NCBI GenBank assembly: GCA_015662785.1
Contig: DQTM01000110.1
Location: 1 to 12,502, forward strand
From: Sulfurospirillum arcachonense
Lineage (GTDB): Bacteria > Campylobacterota > Campylobacteria > Campylobacterales > Sulfurospirillaceae
Direction of reading: 5' to 3'
Length of the DNA stretch: 12,502 nt
Within the stretch, counting starts at the first letter, position 1. Each line of letters opens with the position of its first letter. The notes beneath the pieces were generated by a model. It did not search any database. It had not been told where the DNA came from and saw only the letters and a list, made by a program, of their open reading frames with translations. This document shows positions 1 through 6,104 of this stretch, piece after piece. Position numbers and translations under genes: made by a program.

Positions 1-80
1 TCTGCACTTCTAAGAGCTGTTTTAAATACTTTAATTAGCGGTATATAAACAAGCCCTATTTCAATATTTTTAATTACCAT
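1..80 (-). CDS. 5' end of an unrecognised leftward gene (partial)
   Basis: An ATG at 80-78 opens a frame with no stop for 26 codons to the window edge (start MVIKNIEIGLVY, then IPLIKVFKTALRSA). A good ribosome-binding site, GGAG, lies 7 nt upstream of the ATG on the minus strand (about 88-91). The peptide is hydrophobic with a basic tail, but too short to assign to a family. It is divergent from the binding-protein gene at 204, so the 123-bp gap would carry both promoters. The call rests on the start codon, the ribosome-binding site and the open frame only. Confidence 0.5.
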   Translation of the reverse strand, partial: MVIKNIEIGLVYIPLIKVFKTALRSA

Positions 81-152
81 TTGCTATCTCCGTGTTAAAT
101 AAGAATAATTATATCAAAATAAATAAATTAAAGACTTTTTTATTGTATTTAT

Positions 153-203
153 TATAATGTTATGGTAGAGTATATTCTTTAAAAATTTAATCGGAGGTAT
201 TAT
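153..203 (+). promoter_or_regulatory. Promoter -10 box and strong RBS of the transporter operon
   Basis: TATAAT at 153-158 is a consensus -10 box in a very A/T-rich stretch. No convincing -35 box precedes it, as is common in Campylobacterota, where T-rich periodic DNA replaces it. GGAGG at 193-197 lies 6 nt before the ATG at 204 and is the strongest ribosome-binding site in the operon, fitting the high expression expected of a binding protein. A second AT-rich candidate, TATATT at 171-176, is less likely. Confidence 0.55.
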
Positions 204-1796
204 ATGAGAAAATTACTCATAATGACGTTGTTGTTTGTAACAACATTAATGTACGCTGCACCAAAGTATGGTGGAACATTAGTATTTGGTAGAAGTGCAG
301 ATTCAATTTCACTTGACCCATCACATGCAACAGATGGAGAGAGTTTTTATGGCTCAACTCAAGTGTATGACACACTAGTACAGTTTAAACTAGGTACTAC
401 AGAGATTGAACCAGCACTTGCAACTTCTTGGGATATATCAGAAGATGGTTTAACTTATATCTTTCACCTAAGAAAAGATGTATATTTTCACTCAACAAAA
501 TTCTTCAAGAAAAAAGTTCAGTTTACTGCAAACGATGTTCTTTTCTCGCTCAATAGACAATTTAAAGAAGATCACCCATTTTTTAAAGTAGGTGGCTCTT
601 ATAAGTATTGGGGATTTATGGATATGAGTAAGATTGTTAAGAGTATTGAAAAAACAGATTTATATACTGTTAAAATCACTCTAAACAAAAAAGAAGCTCC
701 ATTTTTAGCAAACATGGCTATGGACTTTGCATCTATCCTTTCAAAAGACTATGCATTTTCTCTACTAAAAGATGGAAAAGAAAACAGACTATCTAGATAC
801 CCTGTTGGAACTGGTCCATTTGTATTTCAAAAGTGGGTTAAAGATGACAAAATTATATATTTTGCAAATAAAGACTACTGGAATGGAAAGCCTTATCTTA
901 AAAAGCTTATCTTAAAAGTAATTCCTAATGCTTCAGTTAGAGCGGCTGAGCTTAAAGTAGGTTCAATCCACGTTATGGATTTTCCAAATCCAGAAGAAAT
1001 CGCAAAACTTGACGCTGATAAGAACATAAAACTTATCAAACAAGAAGGACTAAACGTAGGTTACCTTGCTATGAATATTCATAAAGTTCCTGCATTTAAA
1101 GATGTTAGAGTAAGACGTGCAATCAACTATGCTATCAACAAAGAAGCTATCGTTGACGCTATCTATGCTGGTTTTGGTAAAGTTACAGACTCTCCACTAC
1201 CTCCTACAATGTGGGGATATAACAAAAACATCAAACACTATGAGTATAACCCTGAAAAAGCTAAAAAACTTTTAGCAGAAGCTGGTTATTCTGATCTTAA
1301 GTTTGACCTATGGGCTATGCCTGTTGTTCGTCCATATATGCCAAATGCAAGAAAAGTTGCAGAAGCTATGCAAGCTGACCTTGCTAAAGTTGGAGTTACA
1401 ACTAAGATTGTAAGTTATGACTGGGGAACTTACCTTGACAAAGGAAGAAAACTAGAGCATGACGCGGTACTTCTTGGATGGACTGGTGATAATGGTGATC
1501 CTGATAACTTCCTAAGTGTACTTCTTAGTGAGCATGCTGCGACTATCCCTGTTTCAAACAGAGCTGCATGGAAAAATAGAGAATTCTCTGATTTAGTAGC
1601 AAAAGCAAAAACTACTACTGATATAGCGGAGAGAACTAGACTTTATGAAGAAGCTCAAGTTATCTTTGCTGATCAAGCTCCTTGGGTAACTATAGCAAAC
1701 TCTATAGTTGTTGAAGCTGTAAGATCAAATGTAATGAACTTCAAACTTAGCCCTATGGGCAAGAGAGTGTTCGAAAAAGTTTGGTTTGACAAATAA
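204..1796 (+). CDS. dppA: Periplasmic dipeptide/oligopeptide-binding protein, SBP family 5 (DppA-like)
   Basis: This is the solute-binding subunit of a peptide/nickel-class ABC importer, 530 residues, the usual length for family 5. Residues 1-18 (MRKLLIMTLLFVTTLMYA) form a Sec signal peptide. The mature protein opens with the typical KYGGTLVFG strand, followed by SLDPSHATD and, at about 65-80, the IEPALATSWDISEDGLTYIF block that marks the family. The central part has the GTGPF motif near residue 200 and the VRRAINYAINKEAIVDAIY segment near 300. The C-terminus (QAPWVTIANS...) resembles DppA. The ligand cannot be fixed from sequence: di- or oligopeptides are most likely, while nickel or heme complexes remain possible. 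Two hairpins follow directly and probably set a high ratio of this mRNA over the downstream permease mRNA. Start chosen from GGAGG 6 nt upstream. Confidence 0.92.
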   Translation: MRKLLIMTLLFVTTLMYAAPKYGGTLVFGRSADSISLDPSHATDGESFYGSTQVYDTLVQFKLGTTEIEPALATSWDISEDGLTYIFHLRKDVYFHSTKFFKKKVQFTANDVLFSLNRQFKEDHPFFKVGGSYKYWGFMDMSKIVKSIEKTDLYTVKITLNKKEAPFLANMAMDFASILSKDYAFSLLKDGKENRLSRYPVGTGPFVFQKWVKDDKIIYFANKDYWNGKPYLKKLILKVIPNASVRAAELKVGSIHVMDFPNPEEIAKLDADKNIKLIKQEGLNVGYLAMNIHKVPAFKDVRVRRAINYAINKEAIVDAIYAGFGKVTDSPLPPTMWGYNKNIKHYEYNPEKAKKLLAEAGYSDLKFDLWAMPVVRPYMPNARKVAEAMQADLAKVGVTTKIVSYDWGTYLDKGRKLEHDAVLLGWTGDNGDPDNFLSVLLSEHAATIPVSNRAAWKNREFSDLVAKAKTTTDIAERTRLYEEAQVIFADQAPWVTIANSIVVEAVRSNVMNFKLSPMGKRVFEKVWFDK

Positions 1797-1804
1797 CTAA
1801 ACTC

Positions 1805-1836
1805 TACATGTAAAGGGTTTCTACCCTTTACATGTA
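1805..1836 (+). terminator. Long perfect hairpin after the binding-protein gene
   Basis: A 14-bp perfect inverted repeat (TACATGTAAAGGGT at 1805-1818 with its complement at 1823-1836) closes a 4-nt loop, starting 8 bp after the stop codon. No U-run follows, so it is not a classic Rho-independent terminator. An mRNA-stabilising or partly attenuating hairpin, as known after other binding-protein genes, fits better. Both arms carry the TACATGTAAAG word that recurs across the window. Confidence 0.65.
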
Positions 1837-1843
1837 ACAATAC

Positions 1844-1878
1844 TTTCTCAAAGCAATTTTAAAAATGGTTTTGAGAAA
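1844..1878 (+). repeat. Second, imperfect hairpin after the binding-protein gene
   Basis: TTTCTCAAA (1844-1852) pairs perfectly with TTTGAGAAA (1870-1878), and the pairing continues inward with two mismatches. Together with the hairpin at 1805-1836 it makes a tandem stem-loop block separating the binding-protein gene from the permease genes. Confidence 0.5.
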
Positions 1879-1884
1879 TTATTT

Positions 1885-2048
1885 AACTCAAATCATGTAA
1901 TAGAATTGCTAAAATAGTGTTTATGCTTGGAGCTAGAGTGTTTGTAAAAAATTTGAGCTTAACCTAAAGGTTAGGTGATGATTTTTTATAAATGCTATAG
2001 TTTCAATGATAAATTCTAGTTTAGTGATTTTATTGCATGATTTGAGTT
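1885..2048 (+). promoter_or_regulatory. Structured 5' leader of the permease genes with long-range inverted repeat
   Basis: This gene-free stretch holds a perfect 13-base inverted repeat, AACTCAAATCATG (1885-1897) and CATGATTTGAGTT (2036-2048). Its right arm lies just before the Shine-Dalgarno sequence at 2055-2059. A competing copy of the right arm sits between them: ATTTGAGCTTAACCTA (from 1951) resembles ATTTGAGTTTAACTTA (from 2040). It is followed by a small hairpin, ACCTAA-AGG-TTAGGT, at 1962-1976. The left arm could therefore pair with either copy. No known riboswitch class is recognised, and no coding frame with a ribosome-binding site was found here. Confidence 0.4.
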
Positions 2049-2054
2049 TAACTT

Positions 2055-2067
2055 AGGAGTTTTTTTG
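2055..2067 (+). promoter_or_regulatory. RBS that fixes the TTG start of the first permease gene
   Basis: AGGAG at 2055-2059 lies 5 nt before TTG at 2065-2067. The next in-frame ATG would remove the first membrane helix, so the TTG start is preferred. Confidence 0.7.
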
Positions 2068-3069
2068 TTTTCGTATATTATCAAACGCTTGATATGGACT
2101 ATTCCAACTCTATTTGGCGTAACACTAATGGTGTTCTCTATGGTTCACCTCTCACCTGGTGACCCAGCTGTCGCAATTCTTGGCGATAAAGCAAATGCAC
2201 AATCCGTAAAAGAGTTAAGAGCACAAATGGGACTAGATAAACCGCTCTACACTCAGTACTACATCTACATGTCAAACATAGCAAAAGGAGATTTTGGTAG
2301 ATCTGCGACTAGTTATGAGCCTGTACTTGAAGAGTTTATGGATCGTTTTCCTGCAACTCTTGAGTTAGCTTCTCTTGCTATGATTTTCGCTACCATTATA
2401 GGAGTTCTTGCTGGTATCATCTCCGCTATAAAAAGATACTCCATATTTGACTACACTAGTATGTTTGTCGCCCTTGCAGGGGTTTCCATGCCCGTTTTTT
2501 GGCTTGGACTTGTCTTGATATATTTCTTCTCGGTAAAACTAGGCATTCTTCCAGTCTCTGGACGGCTTGGGTATGAATTTGATATAGAGCATATAACTGG
2601 TTTTTATCTCATCGACTCACTTTTAGTAAAAGATTATGAAGCTTTTTGGGACACTTTAAAACACCTTGTCTTACCAGCAGTTGCACTTGGAACTATCCCT
2701 ATGGCGATAATCGCGAGGATGACAAGAAGTAGTATGATAGAAGTTATGAAAGAAGAGTACATAAAAACAGCTCGTGCAAAAGGATGTTCAAGATTTCAAG
2801 TTGTAGTGATTCATGCACTACGAAATGCACTAATGCCTGTTGTTACCATCATAGGTCTTATGTTTGGTAGTCTTTTCGCAGGCTCAATCTTAACCGAAAC
2901 AACATTTTCATGGCCGGGCATCGGAAAGTGGCTAGTAAACGCAGTATACCAAAGAGATTTTCCAGTGATACAGTCAGCAACTCTTATAATAGCAACAGTA
3001 TTTATAGCAATAAACTTAATAGTAGACCTTTTATATGCTGTTATCAATCCCAAGATAAGGTTGAGCTAA
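2065..3069 (+). CDS. dppB: Dipeptide-type ABC transporter permease (DppB-like)
   Basis: One of the two membrane subunits of the importer, 334 residues. About six membrane helices can be drawn (near 9-28, 103-123, 134-158, 199-217, 258-280 and 302-325). The N-terminal MVHLSPGDPA segment and the MGLDKPLYTQY block are hallmarks of the DppB/OppB family. The coupling (EAA) loop is EEYIKTARAKG at about 230-240, which docks on the ATPases. A periplasmic stretch at about 168-198 (FDIEHITGFYLIDSLLVKDY) is where members of this family differ in length. The start is TTG with a close AGGAG. The stop codon overlaps the next ATG (TAATG), implying translational coupling. Which peptides it passes cannot be told. 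Confidence 0.92.
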   Translation: MFSYIIKRLIWTIPTLFGVTLMVFSMVHLSPGDPAVAILGDKANAQSVKELRAQMGLDKPLYTQYYIYMSNIAKGDFGRSATSYEPVLEEFMDRFPATLELASLAMIFATIIGVLAGIISAIKRYSIFDYTSMFVALAGVSMPVFWLGLVLIYFFSVKLGILPVSGRLGYEFDIEHITGFYLIDSLLVKDYEAFWDTLKHLVLPAVALGTIPMAIIARMTRSSMIEVMKEEYIKTARAKGCSRFQVVVIHALRNALMPVVTIIGLMFGSLFAGSILTETTFSWPGIGKWLVNAVYQRDFPVIQSATLIIATVFIAINLIVDLLYAVINPKIRLS

Positions 3070-3920
3070 TGAGAGAGTTCATAAGACAGTATAAAAAAAA
3101 TAAATCTGCAGTTTTTGGTGTTTGTATTGTTATAATTTTACTCATTATGGCCATATTTGCACCTTTTATAGCTTCTCATCTCCCAGCTGATCAAAACCTA
3201 CCCAATAGACTGATTCCACCAATGTGGGAAGAAGGCGGAGTTAGTGCACATCTTTTAGGTACAGATGATTTTGGACGAGACCTCTTTTCTAGGATAATAC
3301 ACGGAGCGAGAATATCACTTATGGTTGGTGCTGTCTCTGTTGGTTTGTCACTTACTTTTGGTTTGGTTATGGGTCTTACTGCTGCATTTTATGGTGGAAA
3401 AGTTGATCTGTTCATCATGAGAATTGTTGACATCATGTTAGCTATTCCAGCAATTTTACTAGCTATTGTAATAGTTTCTATTCTCGGTCCTAGCTTGATA
3501 AATGCAATGATTGCCATAGGCATTGTGGGGATTCCTATTTATGCCAGAGTTGTGAGAGCTTCTGTTTTGACTGAGAGAGAAAAAGAGTATGTCATAGCAA
3601 GCCGCATCAATGGCTCGTCCAATATGCGACTTATATTTAAAGTAATCCTACCAAATGCAGCGTCTCCTATCATAGTACAATCTACTATGGGGTTTGCATC
3701 TGCGGTTTTAGAATCTGCAGGACTTAGTTTCTTAGGTCTTGGTGCTCAACCGCCTACTCCAGAGTGGGGATCGATGCTTAGTGATTCACTACAATTCATC
3801 ATGACTGCTCCATGGATGATATTTTATCCTGGTCTTGCTATATTTTTTACAGTTTTGGGATTTAACCTAATGGGTGATGGACTTATGGATGTTTTAGATC
3901 CAAAGCTAAAGGATAAATAA
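3069..3920 (+). CDS. dppC: Dipeptide-type ABC transporter permease (DppC-like)
   Basis: The second membrane subunit, 283 residues from the ATG at 3069. The frame is open further upstream to 2910, but that part lies inside the preceding permease gene in another frame. The ATG at 3069 overlaps the previous stop (TAATG), has AAGG 8 nt upstream, and begins with the family's usual cytoplasmic tail and first helix (residues 14-34). GTDDFGRDLFSRIIHGARIS at about 64-83 is the DppC/OppC signature. The EAA loop reads EYVIASRINGSS (173-184), where the usual form is A-A-R-A-x-G, so it is slightly divergent. ESAGLSFLGLGAQPPTPEWG at 215-234 is the conserved C-terminal block. It ends in another one-base overlap with the ATPase gene. 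Confidence 0.92.
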   Translation: MREFIRQYKKNKSAVFGVCIVIILLIMAIFAPFIASHLPADQNLPNRLIPPMWEEGGVSAHLLGTDDFGRDLFSRIIHGARISLMVGAVSVGLSLTFGLVMGLTAAFYGGKVDLFIMRIVDIMLAIPAILLAIVIVSILGPSLINAMIAIGIVGIPIYARVVRASVLTEREKEYVIASRINGSSNMRLIFKVILPNAASPIIVQSTMGFASAVLESAGLSFLGLGAQPPTPEWGSMLSDSLQFIMTAPWMIFYPGLAIFFTVLGFNLMGDGLMDVLDPKLKDK

Positions 3921-4783
3921 TGAATCTCTTAGAAGTGAAAAACCTTAAAACATACTTTCATTCTGATGCTGGAGTTAACAAAGCCGTTGATGATATTAGT
4001 TTCACTATACCTAAAGGTAAGACTGTTTGCATAGTTGGAGAAAGTGGTAGTGGAAAGAGCATAACATCTCTTTCTATCATGGGTCTCATTGATGCTCCTG
4101 GCAAAATAGAGGGTGGAGAAATCATATTTGATGGAGTTGATTTTTTAAAGCTTAGTGAAAAGCAGATGAGAAGTGTTAGAGGAAGAGATGTATCTATGAT
4201 ATTTCAAGAGCCTATGAGCTCCTTAAACCCTTCATATACTGTTGGTTATCAAATAGATGAGGCACTAAGACTTCATCAAAAACATTTAAGCAAAAGCGAG
4301 AGATTTGATAAGGTTGTAGAGTCACTAGAGTTAGTCGGAATTCCTTATCCAAAAGAGAAGTATAGAGAGTATCCTTTTAAACTCAGTGGAGGACAGAGAC
4401 AAAGAGTCATGATAGCAATTGCAATGGCATGTGAGCCAAAACTTCTCATAGCAGATGAACCAACAACTGCGCTTGACGTAACAATCCAAGCACAAGTGTT
4501 AGAACTTATGAATAAACTACAAAAAGAAAAAGGTACTTCGATTTTGTTTATCACACATGATTTAGGTGTTGTATCAAAAGTAGCAGATGAAGTTATAGTA
4601 ATGTACAAAGGTCATATAGTAGAAAAAGCAAGTGCTAAAGAGCTTTTTACAGATCCTAGGCATCCTTATACACAAGCTCTTCTACACTCTATTCCGACTC
4701 CTGGAGTTACTAAAAGAAAATCAAAACTTGCAACCGTTGATGATAGTGTAGATTATCTATCATTTCCAAAGGAAATTAGATGA
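3920..4783 (+). CDS. dppD: Peptide ABC transporter ATPase (DppD-like)
   Basis: ATP-hydrolysing subunit of the importer, 287 residues. The nucleotide-binding domain is complete: Walker A GESGSGKS at 40-47, Q-loop Gln96, signature LSGGQRQR at 155-162, Walker B LLIADEP at 175-181 and H-loop His213. The RHPYTQALLHSIPTPG segment at about 247-262 opens the C-terminal extension typical of oligopeptide transporters. The protein then stops about 25 residues later and lacks the Cys-rich C-terminal motif that most DppD/OppD proteins of about 325 residues carry. The gene overlaps both neighbours (TAATG before, ATGA after), so its synthesis is probably coupled to theirs. It should pair with the next gene product as a heterodimer. 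Confidence 0.92.
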   Translation: MNLLEVKNLKTYFHSDAGVNKAVDDISFTIPKGKTVCIVGESGSGKSITSLSIMGLIDAPGKIEGGEIIFDGVDFLKLSEKQMRSVRGRDVSMIFQEPMSSLNPSYTVGYQIDEALRLHQKHLSKSERFDKVVESLELVGIPYPKEKYREYPFKLSGGQRQRVMIAIAMACEPKLLIADEPTTALDVTIQAQVLELMNKLQKEKGTSILFITHDLGVVSKVADEVIVMYKGHIVEKASAKELFTDPRHPYTQALLHSIPTPGVTKRKSKLATVDDSVDYLSFPKEIR

Positions 4784-5568
4784 GTGAAATAGTATTTGAG
4801 ATAAAAAATTTAAAAAAACATTATGAAATCAATATGGGACTTTTTTCAAAGCCAAAAATAATAAAAGCACTTGATGGAATCTCTTTTAATGTCAAAAAAG
4901 GCGAGATACTTAGCATCGTAGGAGAGAGTGGTTGTGGAAAATCGACTACTGCAAAACTAATGTTAAAGATAGAAGAGCCAACAAGTGGTGATATACTTTT
5001 TGAAGGAAAAGACATCACAAAACTTGAAGGTGATGAACTTCGTGAATATAGAAAAAAAGTACAAATAATATTTCAAGACCCTTACTCTTCACTAAACCCT
5101 AGATGGAAAGTAGGACAAATCATAGGCGAACCACTAATACTCAACACTGACATGAGCGATAAAGAGATAAAAGAGAGAGTTTTATATCTTATGGATAAAG
5201 TTGGAATGCTTCCTGAGTGGTATGAAAGATATCCTCATCAATTCTCAGGAGGACAAAGACAGCGTATAGGCATAGCAAGAGCGTTAGCACTAAATCCAGA
5301 AGTTATCGTGTGTGATGAGCCTGTGAGTGCCTTAGATGTATCTATACAAGCTCAGGTTTTAAATCTATTACTTGAATTGCAAGAAGAATTTAACCTTACA
5401 TATATTTTTATATCTCACGATTTAAGCGTTGTTGAGCATATCAGTGACCGTATAGTTGTTATGTATTTTGGAGAGATTGTAGAGTGCGATACTGTTGATA
5501 CAATTTTTGATAATCCACAACATGACTATACAAAAAAATTAATAAATGCAATACCGATTATAAACTAA
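4780..5568 (+). CDS. dppF: Peptide ABC transporter ATPase (DppF-like)
   Basis: Second ATPase of the importer, 262 residues, starting in the ATGA overlap with AAAGGA upstream. Motifs: Walker A GESGCGKS at 48-55, Q-loop Gln99, signature FSGGQRQR at 155-162, Walker B VIVCDEP at 175-181 and H-loop His213. The N-terminal part includes the LFSKPK insertion before KALDGISF that separates DppF/OppF from DppD. It ends right after the HDYTKKLINAIP segment, so, like its partner, it lacks the Cys-rich C-terminal tail. NikE-type nickel transporters are also short, leaving nickel-complex import as a second possibility, but the binding protein looks more peptide-like. Confidence 0.92.
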   Translation: MSEIVFEIKNLKKHYEINMGLFSKPKIIKALDGISFNVKKGEILSIVGESGCGKSTTAKLMLKIEEPTSGDILFEGKDITKLEGDELREYRKKVQIIFQDPYSSLNPRWKVGQIIGEPLILNTDMSDKEIKERVLYLMDKVGMLPEWYERYPHQFSGGQRQRIGIARALALNPEVIVCDEPVSALDVSIQAQVLNLLLELQEEFNLTYIFISHDLSVVEHISDRIVVMYFGEIVECDTVDTIFDNPQHDYTKKLINAIPIIN

Positions 5569-6104
5569 TGATTTTATATATACATGGGTTTAGAACTACA
5601 TATGACTCTTATATAGCTACTTTATTGGGAAATAGCTTTAAAGAAAATCTCATATCTAGTGATCACTCCCATGTACCTAAACTTGCAATCCAAGAATTTG
5701 AAGAGATAATAAAATCAAAAAATATAAAAGGCATAATAGCCAGCTCCATTGGAGGATACTATGCCACCTACCTTAGTAACAAATATAATCTAAAAACTGT
5801 ACTTATAAACCCATCTGTAGAGCCTCATATAACAACTGCTCAATACTTGGGAACTATAGAAAAACTAGATGGAACTACTTTTGAATGGGAAGACGAACAC
5901 TTAAAAGAATTATCTAAACTTTGGGTAACAAACTTAACACCTAAGAGCTTTTATGTTTTTTTAAAAAAAGGTGATAAGGTACTAGATTATAAAATAGCAC
6001 AAGCAAGATATGAAAACTCTAAACTACTTATAGAAGATGATGGCGATCATCGTTTTAGTGATTTAGAAAATCACATAGATAAAATAAAGCTTTTTTTAAA
6101 GTGA
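5568..6104 (+). CDS. YqiA-like alpha/beta-hydrolase esterase (UPF0227-like)
   Basis: Small serine hydrolase of 178 residues, the usual size for YqiA-type esterases. It opens with ILYIHGFRTTYDSY, the oxyanion-hole HGF motif. The nucleophile is Ser60 in ASSIGGYYATYLS, where YqiA proteins have a G-S-S-x-G-G-Y elbow; the first Gly is Ala here. The acid is probably Asp136 or Asp140 in KKGDKVLD, and the base is His161 in DGDHRFSD. It is cytosolic, with no signal peptide. It starts in a TAATG overlap with the last ATPase gene, so it belongs to the transporter operon. Whether it acts on an imported ester or amide or is just a passenger is unknown. Its last 9 bp overlap the end of the convergent gene. 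Confidence 0.82.
   Translation: MILYIHGFRTTYDSYIATLLGNSFKENLISSDHSHVPKLAIQEFEEIIKSKNIKGIIASSIGGYYATYLSNKYNLKTVLINPSVEPHITTAQYLGTIEKLDGTTFEWEDEHLKELSKLWVTNLTPKSFYVFLKKGDKVLDYKIAQARYENSKLLIEDDGDHRFSDLENHIDKIKLFLK

Noticed and set aside
1805..1878. True Rho-independent terminator after the binding-protein gene
   Set aside because: Neither hairpin is followed by a U-run, and the permease genes downstream have no clear promoter of their own, so full termination is unlikely.
1923..1967. Fourteen-codon leader peptide frame (ATG at 1923, stop TAA) in the permease leader
   Set aside because: No Shine-Dalgarno sequence precedes the ATG and the composition is not that of a regulatory leader peptide; the RNA pairing is better supported.
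2910..3068. Upstream extension of the second permease gene to 2910
   Set aside because: It would overlap the first permease gene by 160 bp with unrelated text and no RBS; the ATG at 3069 has an RBS, a coupled TAATG junction and the family's usual N-terminus.
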